Source of the DNA: CAWBAT01 sp963810905
GTDB lineage: Bacteria > Acidobacteriota > Terriglobia > Versatilivoradales > Versatilivoraceae
Direction: 5' to 3'
Assembly: GCA_963810905.1 (NCBI GenBank)
Contig: CAWEPG010000013.1
Span: 1-64,000 of the forward strand
DNA: 64,000 nucleotides
Below the pieces are notes generated by a model. That model did not search any database, was not told the DNA's origin, and worked only from the letters and a program-made list of their open reading frames with translations. This document shows positions 1 through 9,332 of this stretch, piece by piece. Position 1 is the first letter of the stretch; every line of letters begins with the position of its first letter. The translations under genes were made by a program, and so were the position numbers.

Positions 1-2
1 CC

Positions 3-1303
3 CAAACGGGACGCAACGACTCGGGTACAGACCCTTTCGGACCAAACCGGAACGAGTTGCTGATCACATTGAATCCCTATTCAACCTGGAAACCCGGAAA
101 GAAAAAGGCCGACCTCATCGAAGAGTTCTCTCAAAATCTGCGTTCACAGATTCCAGGTGCGACCTTGAACTTTACCCAACCCATTATTGACACTGTCACG
201 GAGTCGGTGACCGGCTCTTCTGCAGACCTAGCCGTAATTCTTACCGGGCCTGACTTAGCTGAGCTGCGGAGGCTAGGAAATGAGACCTTGGTGCATCATC
301 AAGGAAGTTCGAGGGGCCGCCGATTCAGCAATCGAACAGGAGTCCGATCAAGCCCAACTGCGTCTTCCAGATTCGCCGTGAGGAGGTAGCCCGCTATGGC
401 CTCAACGTGGAAGACGTACAAGAACTAGTCGAGCTTGCCATTGGTGGCCGGCCTGTTAGCACGATGTTTGAGGGTGAGAGGCGCTTTGATATCACGGCGC
501 GTTTTGCTCCCGAAGCCCGCGCGGATGCTGCGGCCCTCGGGAAAATTCTGATCCATACACCTGATGGTGGTCGAGTGCCGCTGGCACAGCTCGCCAAGAT
601 CGAAGTTGTCGATGGAGCCAGCATTATCGCTCGAAGAGAGAACCGGCGACAGATCGCGGTTCGCACCAACATCCGTGGCCGCGATCAAGGGGGCTTTGTC
701 AAAGAGGCGCAGGAGCGATTTGCATCCACAATTCAGCTGCCTTCCGATTATCGAGTGGAATGGGGCGGGCAATTTGAAAACTTGGAAAGAGCACGCCGGC
801 GGCTCACTTTCATCCTTCCTGTGACGATTGCCATTATCTTCACTCTGCTGTTCTTCGCCTTTGGGTCACCCGTGTATGCAGGCCTGGTGTTGCTGAATGT
901 TCCTTTTTCGCTTGTCGGTGGCATTGTGGCACTCTGGATTCGTGGAATTAATCTCAGCGTCTCGGCCGCGGTTGGGTTTGTCTCACTGTTTGGGGTGGCG
1001 GTGATGAGTGGAGTCCTCGTTGTGGCGGATATTAACCGACAGAGAGTTCAAACCGGAACCACAGCGAAAGAAGCTGTTATCCGTGGTGCGTTAGGGCAGG
1101 TCAGACCTGTGTTAATGATGGTCTTAGTGGCGCTGCTGGGAATGGTGCCGGCCGCACGAGCCATTGGGATTGGCTCGGACGTGCAAAGGCCACTGGCTAC
1201 TGTAGTAGTGGGGGGGTTATGCTCCACTTTGCTGCTTACTCTTGTAGTGCTACCGTGTCTCTATTATTTGACGGCCAGAGGGCGTAAGGGAGGTACTGCG
1301 TGA
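3..1303 (+). pseudogene. CusA/CzcA-family RND heavy-metal efflux pump, C-terminal part, two frameshifts
   Basis: Inner-membrane RND pump of the heavy-metal efflux type, seen from the periplasmic region to the C-terminus; the 5' part lies outside the window. The first frame (from base 3) reads SGTDPFGPNR and FTQPIIDTVTESVTG, hallmarks of CzcA/CusA. It continues in a second frame from about 291 (KEVRGAADSAIEQESDQ) and a third from about 350 (QIRREEVARYG) to the stop at 1303. The last part has the transmembrane stretch with FGVAVMSGVLVVADINR and the closing helices. Two successive +1 shifts within 65 bases mean either a dead gene or sequencing indels. The metal specificity cannot be read. The stop overlaps the next gene's GTG. 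Confidence 0.85.
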
Positions 1304-1614
1304 AGACTAGTGTCAAAATGCTGCTCATTTTCCACGATGAAACGGACATGTTCAATGAAATACCGCTCTACGAAGCAATTGTGCAGCGATTGCATGAGCG
1401 TGATATCTCTGGTGCAACGGTTCAGAGAGGGATCATGGGGTTTGGAGGTCATGGCAAGGTGCATCGCAAAGGACTATTCGGCATTTCCGATGATCGTCCG
1501 ATTACGATTTACGTCGTCGATACAGCCGACAAGCTAGAACCTGTTATTCCGGAAATCCGTGGAATGATCGAAGAAGGCGTGGTGCTCCTGGTGGATGCGC
1601 AAATGGTCGTTTAG
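1300..1614 (+). CDS. DUF190 PII-like protein
   Basis: A 104-residue protein of the DUF190 family, which shares the ferredoxin-like fold of PII and CutA signalling proteins. Visible marks are the opening LLIFHDETD, the central GATVQRGIMGFGGHGKVH and the final EEGVVLLVDAQMVV. The GTG start at 1300 overlaps the RND pump's TGA and is preceded by a GGGAGG ribosome site, so translation is probably coupled to the pump. DUF190 proteins are often found beside ion exporters (CrcB, RND pumps) and are thought to be small ligand- or metal-responsive regulators. Its ligand is not known, and a role in tuning the upstream pump is inference from the overlap. Confidence 0.9.
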   Translation: MKTSVKMLLIFHDETDMFNEIPLYEAIVQRLHERDISGATVQRGIMGFGGHGKVHRKGLFGISDDRPITIYVVDTADKLEPVIPEIRGMIEEGVVLLVDAQMVV

Positions 1615-1665
1615 AGCGACGTCACTGCACACAGAATCACAATTGATCAGCGGTAGAGGTGTTCG

Positions 1666-2906
1666 ATGATTTGTTTCACCGAGTTGGAAAATTTACCCGC
1701 CTTCGATGTCAAAGGCGAATACCTGGGCCGCTTGGTGGATCTGGGCATCAATCCAAGCCAAAATTCGATTCAGGTTGCCAGCTACCTCGTGAAAACACCG
1801 ACCAAGAAAATGTTATGCATCGGGCACGACCAGATTCAATCCGTTTCAGTCAGGGCGCTGCAGACCAATGTTCGAGTCACCGAAGTAGGCTGTGACGGTT
1901 CAGATGAGGGTATTATTCGGATCAGGAAAGATGTTCTGGACCAGCAGATCATTGATGTGAATCACCAAAAAGTTGTGCGTGTCAATGACGTTGATTTTGA
2001 CATTCAACCTTCCGAGAGGCACACGCATCTGCGGCTAATCGCTGTCAACGTCGGCTGGGTCGGAGCTGTTCGACGTTTGTTGCAGGGACTTTTAGCCAAG
2101 CACACGATTCGGTTCATTGCGAATCTCTTTCCCTCCAGAGCAATCGCCTGGGAGTTTGTGAACTTGATCGAACCGGACCCGTCGCGCCGTATCAAGCTCC
2201 ACATCTCTTATGGTCGGCTGTCCAAAATCCATCCGGCGGACCTTGCTGACATTCTTGAAGAACTCGGCCGTGACCAACAGCGATCCGTCTTTGAATCTCT
2301 GGACAACGAGACCGCTGCTCAGGCCATTTCAGAGATTCCCACAAAGATGCAAGTAACCTTGCTGGAGAGCGTTCCAATAGAGCGTGCGTCGGGCATCGTG
2401 GAAGAGATGCCCCCGGACAAAGCCGCTGATTTGTTGCAAGAGCTATCTCCAGAAATCTCAGCAGAACTGCTGGCTAGGATGGAGAAGAAAGCGGCGAAAG
2501 AGTTGCGGAACCTTTTGGGATTCGAGAAAAACACGGCTGGAGGCCTGATGACCACTCAGTTAGTTCTCGTCGGGAATACAGCGACTGTTGAGGGAGCGGT
2601 GGCAGCATTGAAGCTTTGGGACGGTCCGCTTGAATCTGTACAGTCTGTTTACCTCATCGACTCACTTGCGTACTTACGGGAGTCGTCCCCCTGGCTCAAA
2701 TCTTACTCGCCGAACCTGCTGCGGTTCTCCAGAACTTATCAACCACTCCAATCATTTCTGTGCCCTCTGATGCAAACGGAAAGACAGTCGTGGGCCTATT
2801 TCACAAATATAGCCTCTTGACGCTGCCCGTAGTTGACGATGGAGGCAAGATACTCGGAGTTGTCACGGCGGATGATGTTCTCGATCTAATGGTAAACGGC
2901 GGGTGA
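1666..2906 (+). CDS. PRC-barrel, MgtE N-domain and CBS-pair regulatory protein (frameshifted)
   Basis: A predicted soluble protein with two PRC-barrel-like segments (residues about 5-135, with VKGEYLGRLVDLGI and QQIIDVNHQKVVRVNDV), an MgtE intracellular N domain (about 180-285, helical repeats with HPADLADILEELG and MPPDKAADLLQEL) and a CBS pair (from about 290, GGLMTTQLVLV). It lacks the MgtE membrane pore. The frame breaks near 2679; the next frame supplies the missing CBS end (VVGLFHKYSLLTLPVVDDGG, then VTADDVLDLMVNGG) and stops at 2906, seven bases before the Nramp gene. In MgtE these domains sense magnesium and close the channel; here they probably gate or sense for the adjoining transporter (inference). 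The shift may be a sequencing error. Confidence 0.88.
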
Positions 2907-2913
2907 GCCGGCT

Positions 2914-4197
2914 ATGGCCTTTACAAGTCAAGAGAGCTTGAGGACTCTTCGCCGCTTTCGCGTTAATTTTCTGATCTTTCTGAGTGTGCTTGGGCCTGGC
3001 ATTATCACGGCGAACGTCGATAACGATGCAGGCGGGATTTACACTTATTCGGTAGCCGGCGCTCACTTTGGCTACTTGCTACTATGGACTCTGATTCCAA
3101 TTACAGTGGCATTGGTGGTCGTCCAGGAGATGGTAGCCCGGATGGGTGTGGTTACGGGCAAAGGACTCGCCGATCTGATTCGCGAGGAGTATGGGTTCCG
3201 AGCAACCTTTTTGTTGATGCTTTTGCTTTTGGTGGCTGATCTGGGTAACACCATTTCTGAGTTTGCCGGCCTGGCTTCGGGGATGTCTGTTTTTGGAATC
3301 AGCCGTTATGTCGCAGTTCCGATTGGAGCCCTTTTGGTCTGGGTCTTGGTAGTCAAGGGGACCTACCGCATCGTCGAGAAAGTCTTTCTGCTGGCCTGCC
3401 TTTTCTATGTTTGCTATCTCATATCAGGATTCCTCGCGAAGCCTGATTGGAAGCTGGCCATTGTGAGTACCGTGAAACCTTCGTTCCACTTCGAATCCAG
3501 CTCTTTGTATATGATCATTGGCCTGGTCGGTACAACCATTGCCCCATGGATGCAGTTTTACCTTCAATCTGCAGTTGTAGAAAAAGGCATCAAACTGAAG
3601 AACTACAACCATGCAAGGTGGGATGTCATTATTGGTTGCATCATCACTGACGTGGTTGCGTTCTTCATCATCGTGGCCTGCGCAGCGACAATTTATGTGA
3701 GCGGACATCGCCAGATTGCAGATGCGGGGGACGCAGCTTTAGCTCTTCGGCCTCTAGCGGGGCAAGCGGCAACTGCCCTTTTCGCTTTTGGTCTTTGTAA
3801 TGCTTCGTTATTTTCAGCATGTATTTTGCCGCTGGCGACCGCCTACTACGTGTGCGAAGGACTGGGTTTTGAATCGGGCATCAACAAGCGACTCCACGAA
3901 GCTCCGACTTTCTATTCTCTCTATACCGGGCTGATCCTTGCAGGTGCCCTGGCAGTGCTGATACTCAGCGAGCGCATGCAAGTCCCCATCATCCTGCTTT
4001 CACAGGTGGCTAACGGAATTATTCTCCCTTTTGTCTTGATCTTCATGCTCCGATTATGCAATCGCGAGGATTTGATGGGATCTTATCGTAACAACCGCCT
4101 CTTCAATATCATCGCCTGGAGCTGCTGTATAGGGATGATCTTACTAACCCTTCTACTTGTTATTAGCACTCTTTTCCCGAGATCCTTTGCGGCATAG
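2914..4197 (+). CDS. Divergent Nramp-family divalent metal transporter
   Basis: A 427-residue membrane protein with about eleven predicted helices, of the Nramp fold (LeuT type). The first helix reads GPGIITANVDNDAGGIYTYS in place of the canonical DPGN, and helix 6 reads GTTIAPWMQFYLQSAVVE in place of the MPH motif, so it belongs to the divergent Nramp branch usually annotated only as divalent metal or Mn/Fe transporter. Metal specificity (Mn, Fe, Mg) cannot be assigned from these residues. It starts seven bases after the PRC-MgtE_N-CBS gene and is almost certainly co-transcribed with it, which suggests a transporter with a separate cytosolic metal-sensing partner. Confidence 0.92.
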   Translation: MAFTSQESLRTLRRFRVNFLIFLSVLGPGIITANVDNDAGGIYTYSVAGAHFGYLLLWTLIPITVALVVVQEMVARMGVVTGKGLADLIREEYGFRATFLLMLLLLVADLGNTISEFAGLASGMSVFGISRYVAVPIGALLVWVLVVKGTYRIVEKVFLLACLFYVCYLISGFLAKPDWKLAIVSTVKPSFHFESSSLYMIIGLVGTTIAPWMQFYLQSAVVEKGIKLKNYNHARWDVIIGCIITDVVAFFIIVACAATIYVSGHRQIADAGDAALALRPLAGQAATALFAFGLCNASLFSACILPLATAYYVCEGLGFESGINKRLHEAPTFYSLYTGLILAGALAVLILSERMQVPIILLSQVANGIILPFVLIFMLRLCNREDLMGSYRNNRLFNIIAWSCCIGMILLTLLLVISTLFPRSFAA

Positions 4198-4452
4198 CCT
4201 TAAGATGTGAGATTGAAGAACCACGATATTTAGTTCCTCACACGTTTCCCATGATAATCCTATTTGTTTGTAATCGTCGTTCTCGTTGGCGACGGATCGA
4301 TTGAAGGGCGACAACGTGATGGGGAAAAACACTAGTTCAATCAAAGAGTCACTGGAACGCTATACATTCATCCTAGCAAGCGGACTCGCGGAGCTCCGCG
4401 CTCCACTTGATAAGGTGGGCGGGGACAATTGCCTTTCCTAATTGTGATGAGA

Positions 4453-5523
4453 TCAGTTCCAGACACCGGCAATCGCTTGTTGGCAACGAGGGCAGGCACC
4501 GTTTTTTAAAGTGTTCTCAAGGACGTGGAATCCGTAACGTTCGATAAGAAGCGCATGGCAGGAAGGGCAATAGGTATTTTCCCATTCGGCAACATGCCCG
4601 GGCAGATTGCCCGCATAGACATAATGCAAGCCGGCCTTCTTGCCAAGCTCGCAAGCCTTCAAGAGCGTGTTCACCGGAGTATTATCAGAGCCCGTCATCT
4701 TATAATCTTTGTGAAACGCGGTAACATGCCAAGGGATATCCAGCGAGACATTTGCCAGGAACTGGGCGATGTCAGAGAGTTCTTCATCACTATCGTTAAA
4801 TCCGGGGACGATTAAAGTGACTACTTCTACCCAGAATTTTTTAAGATGTAGCTGGCGGATCGTTTCCAGTACTCCATCCAGCCGCCCTCCAAGCTTCCGA
4901 TAATTCCTATCGCGGAAGCTCTTCAAATCCACCTTATAAAGATCCACCCACGGCCTCAAATAATCCAGTACTTCGGTCGTCCCGTTCCCATTGGAGATAT
5001 AGGCCGTTCTGAAACCTTCCTGCTTGGCGCGCTGAAAAACCGCGACCGCCCATTCCGAGGTGATTAGGGGTTCATTATAAGTGCTGGCCAGGACTCTGGC
5101 ATGATAGCGATGGCTCAATTGAATGAGCTCATTCACTGAAGTATCTTGAGGTGGAGCGATGGCACTTGGGTCTCTGAGAGCTTGCGAAGTAATCCAGTTT
5201 TGACAGTAGCCGCAATGATAGTCGCAGCCAAGCATCCCAAAGCTCAAGGCCTGCGCTCCAGGCAAGGCATGGAAGAATGGTTTCTTTTCTATTGGGTCGC
5301 ACTGCAATGCCGCAACATATCCAAAGGGGACATAAAGAGTTCCCCCTTTGTTGAAGCGGACTTTGCAAATGCCTGGCAAGCCTTCCAGAATGAGGCAGCG
5401 GTGTCCGCAAGCAAAACAGCGAAGGCGATTGTCGGGCAACTTTTCGTAAAGCGATCCCACAACCGTTCTCTTCTCTAAGGTCTCAGCTAATGCGCCAGAC
5501 TGTGCCACGGTCATCCCCTTCAA
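4453..5523 (-). CDS. amrS: AmmeMemoRadiSam-system radical SAM enzyme
   Basis: A 356-residue radical SAM protein with the cluster motif CDYHCGYC at about residue 99, an N-terminal cysteine group (CFACGHRC, then CKVRFN) and a C-terminal zinc-like pair of CxxC motifs (CPSC, CPRC). The middle has STYNEPLITSEWAV and ISNGNGT, typical of the AmrS/pyruvate-formate-lyase-activase-like branch. The family is named for co-occurrence with the AMMECR1 and Memo families; neither partner lies nearby. The substrate is not known. Length is normal and the frame is open. The gene is flanked by two gaps of about 250 bases and looks monocistronic. Confidence 0.93.
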   Translation of the reverse strand: MKGMTVAQSGALAETLEKRTVVGSLYEKLPDNRLRCFACGHRCLILEGLPGICKVRFNKGGTLYVPFGYVAALQCDPIEKKPFFHALPGAQALSFGMLGCDYHCGYCQNWITSQALRDPSAIAPPQDTSVNELIQLSHRYHARVLASTYNEPLITSEWAVAVFQRAKQEGFRTAYISNGNGTTEVLDYLRPWVDLYKVDLKSFRDRNYRKLGGRLDGVLETIRQLHLKKFWVEVVTLIVPGFNDSDEELSDIAQFLANVSLDIPWHVTAFHKDYKMTGSDNTPVNTLLKACELGKKAGLHYVYAGNLPGHVAEWENTYCPSCHALLIERYGFHVLENTLKNGACPRCQQAIAGVWN

Positions 5524-5760
5524 GGCTCAAGTCTCAGAATCTATCTCTTTTAAGTATAGAGGGGGTTGAGAAGACTGGCAAGCACTGGACAACTTGGGGA
5601 AGACCTACAAATGGGTGGGTCAATTGCTGAGTCGCATCTATGAACTAGTTGAGACGTAAAAAATAGTTTTGAGTTCGCATAGTGTTAGTAATAGAAGGCG
5701 CGCCTGTAAAGCGCTAAACCTCACCAGTCTTTAATGACCACCGAGGAGGAGCGTTCAATT

Positions 5761-7584
5761 TTATGATTTCTTTCCAGATTGAACGCCAGGCTTCCCAGTT
5801 GCCGGTCCCTTCTTGCCTCCTCCTGCCCCCCCCTTCCCTTCCTCTAGGACAACAATCTGGTTCGCTTTGAGGTTTTCGAAGGTGTCTTTACGACCACTGG
5901 GCCAACTGACCTCAACCCGATCTACTTTAGTCGCATTGCCAAGCCCGAAATGAAGACGCATATCACTGTGCGAGATATATCCGTTTCCGCTCCTCACATC
6001 GTCAATCATCTTAAGATTGTTTGCGTAAACTGTCACCCGTGCACCAATACCATCCCGGTTGGATTGTTTGCCAACGGTTTTGAACATGATCCAGTTCTTT
6101 TTTTCGCCGAAGTTTTTCAGGAGGCTCGGGGTTTCATCTTTGTTATTCACAAATATTTCCAGGCTACCGTCATTATCAATATCACCCAGAGCGGACCCTC
6201 GTGAAGAATGTGGCTCCAAGATCCCACTCCCGGACTGACCCGAAATATCCAGGAACGATCCATTGCGCATGTTCCAGTAGATTAGCCGCTCCTGGTTATA
6301 GGGGCTATCCGGTGAAATGTTATTTACTTCCGGGTAGACATGTCCGTTGACCATATAAATGTCTTTCCATCCGTCATGGTCAACGTCAAAGAACCCATTG
6401 CCCCAGCCGAGGAAACGAGTATTGACACCCAAGCGAGCGGCAAACGTAACATCGTTAAATGTTCCATCCCCATTGTTGTGATAGAGAGTCGGGGTATCAT
6501 CCGCAAAATTGCATTTCACAATGTCCATGAAACCATCATTATCGTAATCTCCTGCCGACACCCCCATACCCGCTTGTTCCTGTCCGTCCTCATTAAACGC
6601 GCCGCCAGAAATTAAGCCGATGTCTGTAAAGGTTCCATTCCCGTTATTATGATAAAAAATGTTAGGTGTAGAGTCGCAGGAAAGATAGATGTCCGGCCAA
6701 CCATCATTATCGTAATCAGAAGCCAAAGGTGAAAACCCGTAATATCCGCTTGGCTTTGTGACACCAGCTTTTTCGGACACATCAGTAAAGGTTCCGTCTC
6801 CATTATTGTGGTAGAGCATATTTGTGCCTCCAGGCAGGCCTCGCGGCCCGCACATCACGGGAACGCCCTTCCATTGGCAATACTGGTTCGTCCCTTTGGC
6901 CGGAACTTTTTTGATGTCAAAAACTACATATTCCGCGATGAAAAGGTCTAATTTGCCGTCCTTGTCGTAGTCGATGAAGGTGCAGCCGGTACTCCAGCAG
7001 GGCTTCTTTCGCAAAAGGCCTGCTTGCTCCGTGATATCGGTGAACGTTCCGTTCCCTTCGTTTCGGTAGAAGGCATTCTCTCCAAAGTAGGTAACCACGA
7101 GGTCTTCGTCCCCATCGTTATCGAAGTCTCCAACACAGACTCCTTGCCCCCAGCCTGATCTCACTAGGTTTGCCTTTTCAGTAACATCTTCAAATGTACC
7201 ATCATGCTTGTTCCTGTAGAGATGGTTTGTGGGTTCCTGCCCCTTCGGAAAACCTTCAAGAGTTGTTCCGTTCACCATGAAAAGGTCAATCCACCCATCA
7301 TTGTCGTAGTCAAACATGGCAACACCACTACCGGTTGTTTCGAGGATGTATCTTTGGTCCTTCGAGCCCGTAATGTGAGTCGCCGTGATTCCGGCTTTCT
7401 TGGCAATGTCTTCAAATCGCACTTTTGGTAACGGAATATCTATTTTGATATTTGGTAAAGGACGAGCCACCCGATGCGGAACTGCAACTCCCTGACTCCA
7501 AACCCTAAAAGTGATATGAAGAATTAAGAATGTGACAAGCAGAATAGCGAAAGTAAATTTCATCCGAGTGGGAACAAATCTCAT
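5761..7584 (-). CDS. CRTAC1 family protein (FG-GAP/VCBS repeats, ASPIC/UnbV C-terminus), first copy
   Basis: A 607-residue exported protein. A signal-anchor or signal peptide covers about residues 8-30. Seven calcium-binding-like D-x-D-x-D-G repeats follow (DYDNDGWIDLF, DFDNDGDEDLV, DYDKDGKLDLF, DYDNDGWPDIY, DYDNDGFMDIV, DVDHDGWKDIY, DIDNDGSLEIF), as in FG-GAP beta-propellers. An ASPIC/UnbV domain (NRDGIGARVTVY, LHFGLGNATKVDRVEV) and a Gly/Lys-rich tail close it. ASPIC/UnbV proteins are numerous in Acidobacteria and their function is unknown; a surface or binding role is inference. The ATG at 7584 has TAGGAG upstream; an ATG seven codons in is an alternative. It lies 47 bases after a paralogue, in an apparent three-gene operon. 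Confidence 0.93.
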   Translation of the reverse strand: MRFVPTRMKFTFAILLVTFLILHITFRVWSQGVAVPHRVARPLPNIKIDIPLPKVRFEDIAKKAGITATHITGSKDQRYILETTGSGVAMFDYDNDGWIDLFMVNGTTLEGFPKGQEPTNHLYRNKHDGTFEDVTEKANLVRSGWGQGVCVGDFDNDGDEDLVVTYFGENAFYRNEGNGTFTDITEQAGLLRKKPCWSTGCTFIDYDKDGKLDLFIAEYVVFDIKKVPAKGTNQYCQWKGVPVMCGPRGLPGGTNMLYHNNGDGTFTDVSEKAGVTKPSGYYGFSPLASDYDNDGWPDIYLSCDSTPNIFYHNNGNGTFTDIGLISGGAFNEDGQEQAGMGVSAGDYDNDGFMDIVKCNFADDTPTLYHNNGDGTFNDVTFAARLGVNTRFLGWGNGFFDVDHDGWKDIYMVNGHVYPEVNNISPDSPYNQERLIYWNMRNGSFLDISGQSGSGILEPHSSRGSALGDIDNDGSLEIFVNNKDETPSLLKNFGEKKNWIMFKTVGKQSNRDGIGARVTVYANNLKMIDDVRSGNGYISHSDMRLHFGLGNATKVDRVEVSWPSGRKDTFENLKANQIVVLEEGKGGAGGGKKGPATGKPGVQSGKKS

Positions 7585-7631
7585 ACAAAGGATCTCCTAT
7601 GGTTTGCCAGTGCAACTTAGCTCAGCCAGCA

Positions 7632-9332
7632 CTAATTCTTATCCATACTCTCTTCAATCTTAAGCAACTCATTAATCTTCGGCTCGACAATTTTTTGTTT
7701 GCGGCCTCCTGGCCAAGTAATCTCGATTTCCTTAATCTTCTTCTCCGCTCCCAGCCCAAAAAAAACCCTATGGTCATTGGCAGAAAGATAACTCGAGGTC
7801 GTGCTCACCAAATTGTACTGGACTTTTCCACTTTCAGCGGTCAACTTCAGGCGGGCCCCAATCCCGTTACGATTACTCTTTATGCCACGGACTTCGACTG
7901 CGATCCAATTGTTCCGGTTACCTCCATCATTCCGGATGTAATACGAAGGTCCATTACAATTGGAAACCACGATGTCAATGTCTCCATCATTGTCTAGATC
8001 GCCGAAAGCAGCTCCGCGACCGGCCCAAGCTTGCTGAAACGTCACTCCGGAAATATCGGATACGTCCACGAACTTGTTATTTACGTTCCGGAAGAGCGAA
8101 GGCTTTTGCATAGATCGCAGATGCGGCTGAGTATTCTCGATGTTATCCATGACGTGCCCGTTGGCAATGAATAAGTCCTTGAAGCCATCGTTGTCGTAGT
8201 CAAAGATACGCACACCCCAGCCTGAGAGAAGTCTAGTGATTTCTCCCAAGCCAGAGATCAGAGTTGCGTAGGTAAAGCTCTCGTCGCCATTATTGTGAAA
8301 ATAAGCATAACTCTCGTTAGACAAAGCTGTTGTAACGATGTCCGGAAAGCCATCGTTATCTAAATCCACAAAGTCCGTTCCCATGCCAGAAAAGGTCTTC
8401 CCATCTTCCGTAAACCCCATACCCGCCAGGACAGCTATTTCTTCAAACGTCCCATTCCCGTTGTTTTTAAACAGAAACTGTTGGACTTGGTCGTTGGCAA
8501 CCTCAACATCCATAAATCCATCATTGTTGAAGTCGCCAAAGGCGACACCTAGTCCTTTTCCTGGACTATCTGCAATGTGGCTTGCCTTAGAGACGTCGGT
8601 GAAGGTCCCATCCCCGTTGTTTCGGAACAAATAATTCGAGATGGGCTTGAAGTTATCTGGATGGCAATAGGCCCTTCCCCCTGGAATCTTGGGTCCACAA
8701 TAAATGTTTAAGGAGAAGTTCCACACCATGTACCGGCTCACGAACAGGTCCAGAAACCCATCGTTGTTGTAGTCAAAGAATCCGGCACTGCAGGCCCATC
8801 CTTGCACATCCAGTTTTGACTGAGTGGTAACGTCGCTAAAAGTCCCGTCCCCATTATTTCTGTAAAGGATTGACTGTCCGAAATTAGAGACAAATAGATC
8901 CATATGCCCATCGTTGTCATAATCACCTACAGCAGCGCCCATACCATATCCCTTGCCGCGAAGGCCGGTTTTCTCAGTGACATCAGTAAAAGTTCCGTCC
9001 TTATTGTTGTGAAACATCCGATTCCAGAATTCTGGAGCGGATTTGTCGAGAATTTCGTTATCCGGCTGAGGGTCTTTTAATTTTGCACCATTGACGAAGA
9101 AAACATCTTCCCACCCGTCTCCGTCGTAATCGATGAGAGCAACTCCTCCGGTCATGGTTTCAATCAAATATTTTTCGGAAGTCTTTGAATTTCGATGCAA
9201 AAAGCGCAGCCCGGAACTCGCTGTAGCATCAACATAGGTGACAGTGGCCTTCTCTTCATGGGACAGAATAGGGGAAAACCCCACAATCAAGAACCCCAAC
9301 ACGAAGAAGGTTGAAATTTTAAGAGGTTTCAT
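7632..9332 (-). CDS. CRTAC1 family protein (FG-GAP/VCBS repeats, ASPIC/UnbV C-terminus), second copy
   Basis: Paralogue of the neighbouring CRTAC1 gene, about 566 residues. The start is placed at the ATG at 9332 (MKPLKISTFFVLGFLIVGF, a good signal peptide) rather than at an upstream ATG that lies inside the methyltransferase gene. Seven D-x-D/N-x-D-G repeats are seen (DYDGDGWEDVF, DYDNDGHMDLF, DYNNDGFLDLF, DFNNDGFMDVE, DLDNDGFPDIV, DYDNDGFKDLF, DLDNDGDIDIV), then the ASPIC/UnbV part (NRNGIGARLKLT, VFFGLGAEKKIKEIEI). It overlaps the end of the methyltransferase gene by 14 bases, which supports a shared transcript. Secreted; function unknown. Confidence 0.93.
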   Translation of the reverse strand: MKPLKISTFFVLGFLIVGFSPILSHEEKATVTYVDATASSGLRFLHRNSKTSEKYLIETMTGGVALIDYDGDGWEDVFFVNGAKLKDPQPDNEILDKSAPEFWNRMFHNNKDGTFTDVTEKTGLRGKGYGMGAAVGDYDNDGHMDLFVSNFGQSILYRNNGDGTFSDVTTQSKLDVQGWACSAGFFDYNNDGFLDLFVSRYMVWNFSLNIYCGPKIPGGRAYCHPDNFKPISNYLFRNNGDGTFTDVSKASHIADSPGKGLGVAFGDFNNDGFMDVEVANDQVQQFLFKNNGNGTFEEIAVLAGMGFTEDGKTFSGMGTDFVDLDNDGFPDIVTTALSNESYAYFHNNGDESFTYATLISGLGEITRLLSGWGVRIFDYDNDGFKDLFIANGHVMDNIENTQPHLRSMQKPSLFRNVNNKFVDVSDISGVTFQQAWAGRGAAFGDLDNDGDIDIVVSNCNGPSYYIRNDGGNRNNWIAVEVRGIKSNRNGIGARLKLTAESGKVQYNLVSTTSSYLSANDHRVFFGLGAEKKIKEIEITWPGGRKQKIVEPKINELLKIEESMDKN

